Shown: positions 1-8,928, numbered from the stretch's first letter. The stretch: DNA of 43,546 nucleotides from Ornithinibacillus halophilus (GCF_900129485.1 NZ_FQVW01000026.1:1-43546), one strand, 5' to 3'. The notes: generated from the sequence alone by a model not told the origin. Numbers and translations: made by a program.

Positions 1-16
1 CTCACAAACAGAAAAG

Positions 17-91
17 TGGCTGGGCTACCAGGATTCGAACCTGGGAATCACGGGACCAAAACCCGTTGCCTTACCGCTTGGCTATAGCCCA
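17..91 (-). tRNA. tRNA-Gln(TTG)
   Basis: Reverse complement folds as a cloverleaf with acceptor TGGGCTA/TAGCCCA, anticodon TTG in the loop and an encoded 3' CCA (positions 17-19). It is the last gene seen of a minus-strand tRNA cluster that may continue beyond the window start. Confidence 0.96.
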
Positions 92-97
92 ACTTAA

Positions 98-174
98 TGG
101 CGGTCCGGACGGGACTCGAACCCGCGACCTCCTGCGTGACAGGCAGGCATTCTAACCAACTGAACTACCGGACC
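98..174 (-). tRNA. tRNA-Asp(GTC)
   Basis: Acceptor GGTCCGG pairs with CCGGACC, anticodon loop carries GTC, T-arm GGGTTCGAGTCCC type, and CCA is encoded at 98-100. It sits 6 bp from tRNA-Gln in the same orientation. Confidence 0.96.
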
Positions 175-197
175 TAACTATTCATTTTGTAAGTATA

Positions 198-269
198 TGA
201 CCCGTACGGGATTCGAACCCGTGTTACCGCCGTGAAAGGGCGGTGTCTTAACCGCTTGACCAACGGGCC
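198..269 (-). tRNA. tRNA-Glu(TTC)
   Basis: Acceptor GGCCCGT pairs with ACGGGTC, discriminator A at 198, anticodon TTC. Unlike its four neighbours the gene does not encode CCA (the next bases are TATA), so the end must be added by the CCA-adding enzyme, as for some Bacillus tRNA-Glu genes. Confidence 0.95.
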
Positions 270-276
270 ATGTGAA

Positions 277-367
277 TGGCGGAGAAGGAGGGATTTGAAC
301 CCTCGCGCCGCTTACGCGACCTACACCCTTAGCAGGGGCGCCTCTTCAGCCACTTGAGTACTTCTCC
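277..367 (-). tRNA. tRNA-Ser(GCT)
   Basis: A class II tRNA of 91 nt with a long variable arm, acceptor GGAGAAG/CTTCTCC, anticodon GCT reading AGC/AGU, and encoded CCA at 277-279. Confidence 0.95.
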
Positions 368-370
368 GAA

Positions 371-445
371 TGGCTCCACAGGTAGGATTCGAACCTACGA
401 CCGATCGGTTAACAGCCGATTGCTCTACCACTGAGCTACTGTGGA
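371..445 (-). tRNA. tRNA-Asn(GTT)
   Basis: Acceptor TCCACAG pairs with CTGTGGA, anticodon GTT, encoded CCA at 371-373. It is the first complete gene of the cluster. Its 5' part (420-448) is repeated exactly in the leader at 576-604. Confidence 0.96.
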
Positions 446-479
446 ATATTTTATGATAAATTACTTACCATTTATAAAA

Positions 480-604
480 CTTATCCGACGATAGTTACCC
501 CTGCGTCTTCTAGCTTATTCGAGGATGTCCATTCCTCGGGGTTACTCGTAGCATATTCGGTGGGAGTAGTGCTCGTTGCTCTACCACTGAGCTACTGTGG
601 AATA
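480..604 (-). pseudogene. tRNA-Asn 5'-part duplicate plus unknown structured segment
   Basis: Positions 576-604 are identical over 29 nt to 420-448, covering the immediate leader, the 5' acceptor strand and the D arm of tRNA-Asn. The copy then departs from tRNA sequence: no anticodon arm, T arm or matching 3' acceptor strand follows. The next ~95 nt on the minus strand contain a CGAGGA/TCCTCG hairpin (near 520-538) enclosed by ACCCC/GGGGT. It is transcribed, if the promoter at 634-662 is right, as the leader of the tRNA operon. It may be a tRNA gene broken by deletion or insertion, or a retained leader RNA; the sequence alone does not decide. Confidence 0.7.
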
Positions 605-633
605 ATAACTTGTCTTTCTTAGCGACAAGAAAT

Positions 634-662
634 ATCATACAATAAATTAAAGACACTGTCAA
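634..662 (-). promoter_or_regulatory. Sigma-A promoter of the tRNA cluster
   Basis: On the minus strand TTGACA (657-662), a 17-bp spacer and TATGAT (634-639) form a nearly perfect vegetative promoter. The predicted start near 627 lies about 23 bp upstream of the tRNA-Asn half copy, and a CTTGTC/GACAAG inverted repeat follows at about 610-630. Confidence 0.85.
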
Positions 663-897
663 CAGCATTTTTAATTTATCTTTTAAATCTCTTTATGACT
701 TACTTCATATGACTTTTTATAATTTACCACGAAACAATTAATTCGTCAATTCATTTTCAATGTCTCTTATTTCATTATCAAAATAAAAGAAAGCGTACTT
801 TTGCAGAAACAAGACAAGAAACTTTTTTAAATTCTCAAGGTATTTTTGTCACTTCACTTAAATACGTACAGTTTAGGTAAAGGACTCTGGAATTAAA

Positions 898-1350
898 CTA
901 TCTAATATGAACTAACTTCCCTTTACATTTACCACATCGGTATCGATTAATGTTAACCCTTTTTATTCTTTCATATATATAGTTACACTTTTCACACCTG
1001 TATATATGTTTGGTTCTATTAATAGAAGGAAGTGGTTTACAATGCCTTGGAGAACCCGTTTCTACTAATAGCTGTTTAAATTCCAAATCTCCATGTTTAT
1101 AACCTTTTCCTTCTATATGAAGATGATAGTGGCATAATTCATGTTTTATAATTCCTTTAAATTCTTCTATGTCCATTTCGGTAACATATTTTGGATTTAG
1201 TTCTATCACATTTGTTTGCGGGAGATAGCGCCCTCCAGTCGTTCTCAATCTATGATTAAATTTAACATAATGTTTAAATGGTTTATGGAAGAATTCAATA
1301 GATAGCTGATTCACTAATTGAAATAATTCTTTTTCATTTATAGGATCCAT
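898..1350 (-). CDS. SprT-like zinc metalloprotease family protein (YdcK)
   Basis: A 150-residue SprT-family protein. The HExxH-type metal site is H70-E71-L72-C73-H74, and two CxxC pairs near the C-terminus (C119/C122, C139/C142) form the usual SprT zinc ribbon. Length matches the Bacillus YdcK group. The start is taken as the ATG at 1350, nine bases after AGGAG; a TTG two codons upstream is only four bases from it. It lies between the tRNA cluster and katA, as ydcK lies near tex and a tRNA cluster in Bacillus. Bacterial function is not established; eukaryotic SprT relatives (Spartan) act on DNA-protein crosslinks. Confidence 0.88.
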   Translation of the reverse strand: MDPINEKELFQLVNQLSIEFFHKPFKHYVKFNHRLRTTGGRYLPQTNVIELNPKYVTEMDIEEFKGIIKHELCHYHLHIEGKGYKHGDLEFKQLLVETGSPRHCKPLPSINRTKHIYRCEKCNYIYERIKRVNINRYRCGKCKGKLVHIR

Positions 1351-1436
1351 TCTCAAAAACTCCTAATCTTTATTAATTCATTATTATATCATAGCAATTT
1401 AATTCATTAGAAATATAGGCTTATTTATTACCGAAA

Positions 1437-1451
1437 TTAAAATAATTATAA
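1437..1451. promoter_or_regulatory. PerR-box-like palindrome
   Basis: TTAAAATAATTATAA matches the Bacillus PerR consensus TTATAATNATTATAA at all positions but one. PerR represses catalase genes in B. subtilis, but this site is about 257 bp upstream of the catalase start, further than usual, and AT-rich DNA gives chance matches. Confidence 0.4.
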
Positions 1452-1655
1452 TTAAACATTGATTTTTATCTATGATGTTATATAATATATTTAGGTCATT
1501 TAATGACATTCTTTCCGTGCTTAATGGCATTAACTTATAGTTATACTTGTTATCAATGCTAGAGGTTAAATGAGAAGATAATCTATTACCTTAGCATAAT
1601 TTGTTGTGTATAAGTTATTCATATTAGCCTTAGCTACGTTCGAAAGTCTAATACT

Positions 1656-1677
1656 ATAGTAATCTCACAATTACTAT
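1656..1677. promoter_or_regulatory. Inverted repeat upstream of catalase (possible operator)
   Basis: ATAGTAAT and ATTACTAT form a perfect 8-bp inverted repeat around a 6-base centre, ending 30 bases before the catalase ATG. No T-run follows, so it is not a terminator. It could be a regulator site or a 5' UTR hairpin. Confidence 0.45.
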
Positions 1678-1707
1678 TGTTATACAAAAATTAGGAGGGT
1701 TATTTTT

Positions 1708-3192
1708 ATGAGTGAAGAAAACAAAAAGAAAATGACTACTGCCTTTGGTGCTCCAGTACCTAATGATGATGATTCAAAAACTGCTGGCCCAAGAGGTCCA
1801 TTATTAATGGAAGATTTCTGGTTCCTAGAAAAACTTGCACACTTCGATAGAGAAGTAATCCCTGAGCGTCGTATGCACGCGAAAGGCTCTGGTGCTTATG
1901 GAACATTTACTGTAACAAACGATATTACTAAATATACAAAAGCAAGCCTATTCTCAGAAGTTGGTAAGAAAACTGATATGTTTATCCGTTTCTCTACTGT
2001 TGCTGGTGAACGTGGTGCTGCTGATGCAGAACGCGATATTCGTGGTACTGCAATGAAGTTCTATACTGAAGAAGGTAACTGGGATCTTGTTGGTAACAAC
2101 ACTCCTGTATTCTTCTTTAGAGATCCTAAGAGATTCCCAGATTTAAACCACGTTGTTAAACGTGATCCTAAAACAAACATGCATAGTGCCCAAGCTAACT
2201 GGGATTTCTGGTCTTCAATTCCTGAAGCACTTCATCAAGTAACAATCGTTATGAGTGATCGTGGTATTCCAGCTAGCTATCGTCACATGCATATGTTCGG
2301 AAGCCATACTTATAGCATGTTTAACGCTGACAATGAACGCGTTTGGGTTAAATTCCACTTCAGAACTCAACAAGGTATTAAAAACCTAACAGAGCAAGAA
2401 GCAGAACAAGTTATCGGTTCAGATCGTGAAAGTCATCAAAAGGATCTTTATGAAGCAATTGAGCGTGGAGATAATCCTAAATGGAAAATGTACATTCAGG
2501 TGATGACTGAAGAACAAGCAAGAAATTCTAAACACAACCCATTTGATTTAACAAAAGTTTGGTATAAAGAAGACTATCCACTTATCGAAGTTGGAGAAGT
2601 TGAATTAAATAGAAACCCTGAAAACTACTTTGAAGAAGTAGAACAATCAGCATTCGCTCCTACTAACATTGTTCCTGGTATTGGTTTCTCACCAGATAAA
2701 ATGTTACAAGGACGTCTATTCTCTTATGGTGATACACAGCGTTACCGTTTAGGTGTTAACCACTGGCAAATCCCAGTTAACTACCCTAAAAACGCTAAAA
2801 ACTTTAACCCTTATCACAGAGATGGTGGTATGAGAGTAATCCCACATGGTAGTCAAGTATCTTATTCTCCTAACAGTTATGGTGAATGGGAAGATAGCAA
2901 AGAACACCAAGAGCCTGCATTACAACTTGGTGCTGATGTAGACTACTTTGACTTCGATGCTGATGATGACTATTACTATGAACAACCAGGTAAGTTATTT
3001 AACTTAATGACTGCTGAAGAACAACAACGCCTTTTTGAAAATACTGCAGCTAATATGCAAGGTACTACTAAAGAAGTACAACTAAGACATATTAACAACT
3101 GCTATAAAGCGGATCCAGCTTATGGTGAAGGTGTAGCAAAAGCTCTAGGTATTGCATTGAGTGAAGTTGAAGCAGCAAGTGATAGCGAATAA
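1708..3192 (+). CDS. katA: Haem catalase (small-subunit type)
   Basis: Converts hydrogen peroxide to water and oxygen in the cytoplasm. The 494-residue length suits the small-subunit (clade 3) monofunctional catalases. Visible catalytic features: distal His57 in RRMHAKG, the distal Asn in VGNNTP at 129-133, and proximal haem-ligand Tyr340 with Arg336 in the [14 protein letters not shown] segment. No signal peptide. AGGAGGG lies 8 bases before the ATG. The C-terminal third carries an acidic run (around 415-425), which fits a salt-adapted host. It stands alone, flanked by a terminator at 3216-3253. Regulation by PerR is possible from an upstream box but unproven. The symbol katA is given by family type. 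Confidence 0.96.
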   Translation: MSEENKKKMTTAFGAPVPNDDDSKTAGPRGPLLMEDFWFLEKLAHFDREVIPERRMHAKGSGAYGTFTVTNDITKYTKASLFSEVGKKTDMFIRFSTVAGERGAADAERDIRGTAMKFYTEEGNWDLVGNNTPVFFFRDPKRFPDLNHVVKRDPKTNMHSAQANWDFWSSIPEALHQVTIVMSDRGIPASYRHMHMFGSHTYSMFNADNERVWVKFHFRTQQGIKNLTEQEAEQVIGSDRESHQKDLYEAIERGDNPKWKMYIQVMTEEQARNSKHNPFDLTKVWYKEDYPLIEVGEVELNRNPENYFEEVEQSAFAPTNIVPGIGFSPDKMLQGRLFSYGDTQRYRLGVNHWQIPVNYPKNAKNFNPYHRDGGMRVIPHGSQVSYSPNSYGEWEDSKEHQEPALQLGADVDYFDFDADDDYYYEQPGKLFNLMTAEEQQRLFENTAANMQGTTKEVQLRHINNCYKADPAYGEGVAKALGIALSEVEAASDSE

Positions 3193-3215
3193 TTAGTTTG
3201 CTATATCATAAATTC

Positions 3216-3253
3216 AGAGCCATGTTCACAATTTGGAACATGGCTCTTTTTCT
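3216..3253 (+). terminator. Catalase terminator
   Basis: A perfect 12-bp stem (3216-3227 with 3236-3247) and 8-base loop followed by TTTTTC. It lies between the convergent catalase and SDR genes. Confidence 0.9.
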
Positions 3254-3265
3254 ATATACGAATTA

Positions 3266-4096
3266 TTATAAAGAGGTCGTGTCTGTATTAATTCGCGCTT
3301 TTCTACTAACTTTACAAACCACTCTCATCAAAGACCGGTGCAATGGGGGGATGATTATAAAAATAAGGTCCATAGTATTACGCAACGGTATTGGGCAAAT
3401 AATTGGTTTATTTTTATGAACTCCTTTTAGAGTAAGTTTTGCCAAATGTTGAGGTGTCATCATTTTCTGTTTGCTTACTTGTTTTGAAATAACCTTCTTA
3501 TCAATGTTGATGGCTTTTGCCCTGTCAAAAATAGGGGTATCGACAAAGGTCGGACAAAGAGTAGAAACTTTTACTCCGAATTGTTCAGCTTCGTAATGGA
3601 GAGATGTTGTTAAGCCAACGATTGCATGCTTAGTAGATGAATATGCTGAAGAAACAGGCGTTGGTCCTAATCCTGCTGCTGATGCCGTATTTATAATATG
3701 TCCGAAACCTTGTTCTTTCATTATCTTATACCCAACATTCGTACCATATATTACACTCCATATGTTAATATTAACTATTTCCTCCCAGTCATCTATCGAC
3801 ATATCAAATAACTCTCCATACATCGCAATTCCTGCATTATTAAACAGATAATCAATTCTACCAAATTCTTTATGAACATCAGTTATTAACGTTTCTACTC
3901 TCTCGAATTCTGTTACATCCGTATAAACGAATCTTGCAGTTACATTATCTTGATTTAATTCATTAGCTAAACCTACTCCATCTGCTTCGTTAATGTCAGC
4001 AATTATTACAAACACATCACTCCTAATCAATTCACAACATATCGCCTTTCCAATACCTGATGCTCCACCAGTTACAATAGCAATTTTCTTTTCCAT
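3266..4096 (-). CDS. Short-chain dehydrogenase/reductase (SDR), substrate unknown
   Basis: A 276-residue classical SDR. The nucleotide-binding TGGASGIG is at 9-16, the structural NNAG at 86-89, and the catalytic triad is Ser139, Tyr152 and Lys156 in YSSTK. Asp at 34 after the second strand (IIADI) suggests a preference for NAD(H). The C-terminal 50 residues are hydrophobic and basic and look like a membrane-associating extension. The start is the ATG at 4096, eight bases after AGGAGGG; in-frame ATGs upstream overlap the ribosome site. It is a single gene converging on katA. Substrate cannot be read from sequence. Confidence 0.88.
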   Translation of the reverse strand: MEKKIAIVTGGASGIGKAICCELIRSDVFVIIADINEADGVGLANELNQDNVTARFVYTDVTEFERVETLITDVHKEFGRIDYLFNNAGIAMYGELFDMSIDDWEEIVNINIWSVIYGTNVGYKIMKEQGFGHIINTASAAGLGPTPVSSAYSSTKHAIVGLTTSLHYEAEQFGVKVSTLCPTFVDTPIFDRAKAINIDKKVISKQVSKQKMMTPQHLAKLTLKGVHKNKPIICPIPLRNTMDLIFIIIPPLHRSLMRVVCKVSRKARINTDTTSL

Positions 4097-4213
4097 CACC
4101 ATCCCTCCTAGACTCAATTCAAACTTAATTATACGCTATCTATCATTCAATCTATATAATTGTTGAAAATATTCATGCTTTTGTAATAATTGTTATACTG
4201 GATACTAAACAAC

Positions 4214-4252
4214 GAAAAGGACTATCACCTTAATTACAGATGATAGCCCCTT
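4214..4252 (-). terminator. Terminator of tex
   Basis: An imperfect stem with CTATCA/TGATAG as its core, flanked by AAAGG/CCTTT, followed on the minus strand by a T-rich tract. It lies just past the tex stop codon. Confidence 0.65.
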
Positions 4253-4273
4253 TAAAGTTATATAAGACAATGA

Positions 4274-6436
4274 TTATTTATTATCATTAACCATTGATAG
4301 TGCAATTCTTCCTTTATTCACATCTACCTGTTCCACCCAAACTGTAACTACATCTCCAACAGAAGCAATATCCATCGGATGCTTCACAAACTTGTTAGAC
4401 ATTTTAGATATATGCACTAAACCATCTTGTTTTACTCCAATATCTACAAAGACACCAAAATCAACAACATTTCTAACGGTACCTTGCAATTCCATACCAG
4501 GTGTTAAATCCTCTAATGAAAGAACATTCTTTTTCAACAACGGTTGAGGAAAATCATCACGTGGATCTCTTTCCGGTCGACTAAGAGCAGACATAATATC
4601 CTCTAATGTCGGTAACCCAATTTCCAACTCACTTGCCGTTTCTGGTTTACTTAACTTACTTAATGATTCATTGAGCTTGTCCGTTCCAATGTCTCCTAAT
4701 TTGCAATTAATCATCTTTAGCAATTTCTCTGTATGGCCATAACTTTCTGGGTGGATTGGTGTGCGATCTAATGGATGTTCCCCATCAATAATACGCAAAA
4801 ATCCTATAGACTGTTCATATGTCTTTGCACCCAATCTTGGAATTTTCTTTAATTGTTTTCTATTAACAAACTTTCCATTCTCGTCTCTTTCTTTAACAAT
4901 ATTATTTGCTACTGTTTTACTTAAACCAGATACATATTGTAAAAGAGAACTTGAAGCAGTATTTACATTAACACCAACCTGGTTTACAGCAGTTTCAACC
5001 ACAAATGTTAGTGATTCATTTAGAGCTTTCTGACTAACATCGTGTTGGTATTGACCTACTCCGATAGATTTTGGGTCAATCTTTACTAATTCTGCTAAAG
5101 GATCCTGTACACGCCTTGCAATGGATGCTGCGCTACGCTCCTCAACTTGCAGGTCTGGAAATTCCTCTCTTGCCAATTTTGAAGCAGAATAGACACTTGC
5201 ACCCGCTTCATTTACGATGATATACGGAATATCAAGTTCATGTTTGGCAATTACATCGGAGATAAATTGTTCCGTTTCACGAGAAGCAGTTCCATTTCCA
5301 ATGGCAATTAACTCTACATCATATTTACGGATAAATTCCATTACCGATTTCTCTGCTCCAACTACATCATTTTTCGGAGCAGTAGGATAAATGACACCAA
5401 CTTGGTGCACTTTTCCTGTTTCATCAACCAACGCTAACTTACATCCCGTACGATATGCTGGATCTACTCCAAGTACAGTCTTCCCTTTTAATGGTGGTTG
5501 TAGTAATAGATTTTTCAGATTTGTAGAGAAAACCTCTATTGCTTGTTGTTCAGCCTTTTCAGTAAGAGAATTTCTTAATTCACGTTCAATGGACGGTTGA
5601 ATCAAGCGTTTATAACTATCCTCTATAGCAGCTAATAAAACATCTTGATGATTTGCATTCCTTATTATTTTCTTTGTAAGGTAGTCCACAATTCGTTCGT
5701 AAGGGGATTCAATTGAAACTTTTAGAATCCCTTCTTTTTCGCCACGATTAACAGCCAAGATACGATGAGATACCATCGAACGTACGGATTCATTGTAATC
5801 ATAGTACATTTCATAAACACTTTTCTCGTCTTTATCGGAATCTTTTACTTCCGTATGAACCGTTCCACGCTTATACGTCTCGTCCCGTATAAATTCACGA
5901 TAAGTCGGATCGTCTGATACCCATTCTGCAATTATGTCATTTACACCACTCAGTACTTCTTCCACTGTATGTAGCTCATGTTCTTCCGATAAATATTTCG
6001 TTGCCTCTTGTTCTATATTCACAGGCTCTTGTTTCCACACCGATTCAGCTAAAGGCTCTAAGCCTTTTTCTTTTGCAATCGTAGCCTTCGTTCTTCGTTT
6101 TTGTTTATAAGGACGATACAGATCTTCTACTCGTTGAAGTTGTGTTGCCTGTTGAATCTCATTTCTTAATTCCTCAGTTAACTTCCCTTGTTCATCTATA
6201 AGACGAAGAACTTCTTCTTTTCTTTCTGCAAGATTTTTTGCGTATTCCCATTTATCTTGGATTAGTTTAATTTGTACTTCATCAAGGCCACCTGTCATCT
6301 CTTTACGATAACGTGCTATAAAAGGCACGGTATTCCCTTCATTCAATAACGTAATCACCTTTGTTACGATAGACGGTTTTACTTTTGCTTCTTTAGAAAC
6401 CCATGTCACTAAATCTTGTTCTAATTCATTTGCCAC
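4274..6436 (-). CDS. tex: Tex, S1-domain RNA-binding transcription accessory protein
   Basis: A 720-residue Tex protein, the full family length. The N-terminal Tex_N helical region spans about 1-190. A YqgF/RNase H-like domain begins near 318 (GVDPAYRTG). Helix-hairpin-helix repeats occupy about 480-560, and an S1 domain ends the protein (about 645-715, motif DFGVFVDIG). Tex is implicated in transcription and RNA metabolism; its exact role is not settled. The GTG start at 6436 follows AAGGAGG by seven bases. It lies immediately downstream of the sigma-B cluster, the same neighbour (ydcI) as in B. subtilis, but separated from rsbX by a terminator. Confidence 0.95.
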   Translation of the reverse strand: MANELEQDLVTWVSKEAKVKPSIVTKVITLLNEGNTVPFIARYRKEMTGGLDEVQIKLIQDKWEYAKNLAERKEEVLRLIDEQGKLTEELRNEIQQATQLQRVEDLYRPYKQKRRTKATIAKEKGLEPLAESVWKQEPVNIEQEATKYLSEEHELHTVEEVLSGVNDIIAEWVSDDPTYREFIRDETYKRGTVHTEVKDSDKDEKSVYEMYYDYNESVRSMVSHRILAVNRGEKEGILKVSIESPYERIVDYLTKKIIRNANHQDVLLAAIEDSYKRLIQPSIERELRNSLTEKAEQQAIEVFSTNLKNLLLQPPLKGKTVLGVDPAYRTGCKLALVDETGKVHQVGVIYPTAPKNDVVGAEKSVMEFIRKYDVELIAIGNGTASRETEQFISDVIAKHELDIPYIIVNEAGASVYSASKLAREEFPDLQVEERSAASIARRVQDPLAELVKIDPKSIGVGQYQHDVSQKALNESLTFVVETAVNQVGVNVNTASSSLLQYVSGLSKTVANNIVKERDENGKFVNRKQLKKIPRLGAKTYEQSIGFLRIIDGEHPLDRTPIHPESYGHTEKLLKMINCKLGDIGTDKLNESLSKLSKPETASELEIGLPTLEDIMSALSRPERDPRDDFPQPLLKKNVLSLEDLTPGMELQGTVRNVVDFGVFVDIGVKQDGLVHISKMSNKFVKHPMDIASVGDVVTVWVEQVDVNKGRIALSMVNDNK

Positions 6437-6551
6437 AATACTTCCTCCTTCTATACTCCTCTATTCTACCAAAAATCAAATATCATTTCCTATAATAGAA
6501 AAATGCAGACACCAAACCAAAACTTATGAGTACATCTCTTAATTTGAACAT

Positions 6552-6585
6552 AAAAAAACCCCGTACACCATACCCGTGTAACGGG
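6552..6585 (-). terminator. Terminator of the sigB operon
   Basis: A GC-rich stem (6576-6585 pairs with 6559-6568) followed on the minus strand by seven T residues, directly after the rsbX stop codon. Confidence 0.92.
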
Positions 6586-6586
6586 A

Positions 6587-7222
6587 TTAAATTATATTAT
6601 TTTTTTTATATGAAAGACCTTTAGGTTTTTCTTTATATCGAAATGCAATAAGGGTTGTATCATCTTTTCTAGGAGTTTTATTCTGAAGGATAAATGATTG
6701 AATGACATCATTTACATCTTGATGTTGATAAAATTTGTTGGATAAATCAGTACTTGTTACACCATCGGAGAACATGATAAAGTTCATTTCTTTTTCTAGT
6801 ACCTCTTCAACTACTTTAATGTCTTTCTTTCCACCAGACAAGTACCCTGAATTTGGAATTGTTCTTTTTTTACTTAAATCTTTTGAAATGGCAATCATGC
6901 CAATATTGCCTACTGATACAAAAGAGTATTTCTTAGTATGATAATCAATTTTAATAATTCCTAATACGACTCCACGCTTTCCTTGAAGCTGTTGATTGCA
7001 TACTTTGACCATCTCTTTCATTGGTTTATTATAATTGCGTTTAATACTTTCTATTACAGCATCAGAAGACTCTCTTGCAAACGTACCACTGCCAAGTCCA
7101 TCTGCAATCACACAAATAAACTTATCGTCGGTTTCAATGTAGTAATAACTATCCCCGCATAATTTATTCCCATCTTTAGCTTTTTGGTATACAGCTACTT
7201 CTACTCGATTCATTACACTCAA
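6587..7222 (-). CDS. rsbX: RsbX, PP2C-type serine phosphatase of the stressosome
   Basis: A 211-residue PP2C/SpoIIE-fold phosphatase with the metal-binding ADGLGSG near 40 and FSDGVT near 150. RsbX dephosphorylates RsbS and RsbR, returning the stressosome to its resting state (established in B. subtilis). It is the last gene of the operon. The reading uses TTG at 7222, whose TTGA overlaps the sigB stop and lies seven bases after GGAGG; an ATG three codons later is 16 bases away. The overlap implies translational coupling to sigB. Confidence 0.93.
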   Translation of the reverse strand: MSVMNRVEVAVYQKAKDGNKLCGDSYYYIETDDKFICVIADGLGSGTFARESSDAVIESIKRNYNKPMKEMVKVCNQQLQGKRGVVLGIIKIDYHTKKYSFVSVGNIGMIAISKDLSKKRTIPNSGYLSGGKKDIKVVEEVLEKEMNFIMFSDGVTSTDLSNKFYQHQDVNDVIQSFILQNKTPRKDDTTLIAFRYKEKPKGLSYKKNNII

Positions 7223-8010
7223 TCTAAAACCTCCGTACTATCAGATTGGATTGCTTCACGGAGTTTCCTTAGTGCCCTACGCAACAGTCTAGACACATGC
7301 ATTTGTGAAATATCTAAACGTTCCCCTATTTCTTTTTGGCTTAAATTCTCAAAGTACGTGTAACGGAGTATTTGTTGTTCCCGTTTTGTTAAAATAGGTA
7401 ATATTTTTTCAAGTAATATTCTGTGATCCGTTTGTTGATATCCATTCTCTTGGTTCCCTATTAAATCTAATATAGTGATTGATTTCCCATCTGTGTTTGT
7501 ATCTACTTTTCTATCTACCGACAAAGCATTATAACTTTGTCCCATCTCCATGGCCTCTAATACATCCTCTTCCGAAACATTTAGTTCATCGGCAATTTCC
7601 TTTACATTAGGGGCTTTCTGATTTTTACTAGTTAGTTCATCAACTGCTTTTTTAATTTTTGGCCCTAATTCTTTAATGCGTCTTGGGACATGTACACTCC
7701 ACGTTTTATCTCTGATAAATCGTTTAATTTCTCCTATAATTGTCGGTATGGCAAAGGACTCAAATGTTTTACCAAATGAAGAATCGAAGCGATTAACGGA
7801 AGCTAATAAACCAATCATACCAACCTGAACCAGGTCTTCATGAATATCACTGTTCTTAGAATACTTCCTAGCAATGGTTTCTACCATGTCTTTGTACGCA
7901 ATGACGATTTGTTGTTGTACTACTTCATCTTCAGGATTCTTTTGTAGTTGCTCTATCCATTGATAAATTTCGTCTCTCCCTTTATTATTTGGTTGAGACG
8001 CGGTCTTCAT
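7219..8010 (-). CDS. sigB: RNA polymerase sigma-B factor
   Basis: Directs RNA polymerase to general-stress promoters. The 263-residue protein has region 2 with the conserved GEIKRFIRDKTW and VHVPRRIKELGP segments, region 3, and a region 4 helix-turn-helix (QKEIGERLDISQMHVSRL) at the C-terminus. These segments match sigma-B rather than sigma-F or sigma-G. The ATG at 8010 follows GAGGTGG by six bases and lies inside the 3' end of rsbW (26-bp overlap), which couples sigma to its anti-sigma factor. Its operon is preceded by a sigma-B promoter at 8978-9003. Confidence 0.97.
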   Translation of the reverse strand: MKTASQPNNKGRDEIYQWIEQLQKNPEDEVVQQQIVIAYKDMVETIARKYSKNSDIHEDLVQVGMIGLLASVNRFDSSFGKTFESFAIPTIIGEIKRFIRDKTWSVHVPRRIKELGPKIKKAVDELTSKNQKAPNVKEIADELNVSEEDVLEAMEMGQSYNALSVDRKVDTNTDGKSITILDLIGNQENGYQQTDHRILLEKILPILTKREQQILRYTYFENLSQKEIGERLDISQMHVSRLLRRALRKLREAIQSDSTEVLD

Positions 8011-8458
8011 CAAAAGCCACCTCAATTCCATCCCTATATTTTGTCATTAGTACAACTACACCTGAATTATTATTAATTTCTACCTTATCCATTAACGCAT
8101 TGATCAAGTGTAAACCAAAACCACCCGCACGTAAGTTATCGATAGAACTATCATCTTTATAAGGTCCAATGTCTGCTTTAACCTCATTTAAATTAAAACT
8201 CCCACCGTGATCTGCAACCATTACTTCTAATCGGTCCTCATACACTCCAAAACCTAATGTGATTTCCCCATTTTCATTTTCACGGTATGCATGTGTCACA
8301 GCATTAGTAATTGCTTCTGAAACAGCTACTTTTAAATCCTCAATATCTTCATATGAAAATCCCATACGGTTCGCAATACCAGATATACTTAATCTAACGA
8401 CCCCTACATATTCTGCTTTTGCAGGAACCTTCATCTCTATAAAATCAAATGTTTCCAT
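7985..8458 (-). CDS. rsbW: RsbW, anti-sigma-B factor and serine kinase
   Basis: Binds and silences sigma-B, and phosphorylates RsbV. The 157-residue GHKL-ATPase fold shows the N box (SEAITNAVTHAY), a DHGGSF G1-like box and a GGFGLHLI G2 box. Length matches B. subtilis RsbW (160). The ATG overlaps the rsbV stop (TAATG) and the 3' end overlaps sigB. Confidence 0.96.
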   Translation of the reverse strand: METFDFIEMKVPAKAEYVGVVRLSISGIANRMGFSYEDIEDLKVAVSEAITNAVTHAYRENENGEITLGFGVYEDRLEVMVADHGGSFNLNEVKADIGPYKDDSSIDNLRAGGFGLHLINALMDKVEINNNSGVVVLMTKYRDGIEVAFDEDRVSTK

Positions 8459-8790
8459 TACTTTATTCCACCTCTCATCACAGGATTAATATCCATAACT
8501 TCATCTAAGCCTGTAATGGTAAATATTCTATACACACGATCCTGCAAGTTGATAATCTTTATATGACTATTATTTACCTTTGTCGCTTTATAAGCGTTGA
8601 TCAAAACTCCTAATCCTGTACTATCCATATAATTGACATCTTTAAAGTCAACAATTACTTCTGCATTCTCCGCGCTCACCAGTGGAATTATCTTTTCTTT
8701 TAATTGTGGTGCTGTAAAGACATCAATTTCTCCAGAAACATTTATAACAACTTTCTCATTTTCTTCCTTAACATTAATACTAATCTCCAT
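8458..8790 (-). CDS. rsbV: RsbV, anti-anti-sigma factor (STAS domain)
   Basis: A 110-residue single STAS domain. Ser57 in the NYMDSTGLGVL segment corresponds to the serine that RsbW phosphorylates and RsbU dephosphorylates. When unphosphorylated it binds RsbW and frees sigma-B. First gene after the internal sigma-B promoter; it is followed by rsbW with a one-base stop/start overlap. Confidence 0.96.
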   Translation of the reverse strand: MEISINVKEENEKVVINVSGEIDVFTAPQLKEKIIPLVSAENAEVIVDFKDVNYMDSTGLGVLINAYKATKVNNSHIKIINLQDRVYRIFTITGLDEVMDINPVMRGGIK

Positions 8791-8928
8791 ATCTTAACTT
8801 TCCCCCTACTTATACTTATGTTTTGTTACTATGACACAGCATTGTAACTGTTCCATAAGAGAGAAATAAATAACCACTTTTAGAAAGTAATTTAGTTAAA
8901 TATTCCTAGCCACGGCTATTTAAATGTC

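Larger units (their letters stand above)
1351..1707. other. Intergenic region between sprT-like gene and catalase
   Basis: 357 bp, strongly AT-rich and without a credible gene. It contains a PerR-box-like sequence (1437-1451) and an inverted repeat close to the catalase start (1656-1677), listed separately. I could not pick out a convincing -35/-10 pair for the catalase. Confidence 0.6.

Noticed and set aside
4098-4126. GTTTGA-N13-GGGATG upstream of the SDR gene as a sigma-B promoter
   Set aside because: The would-be -10 is the ribosome binding site and would put the transcription start inside or at the start codon; the -10 also deviates from GGGTAT.
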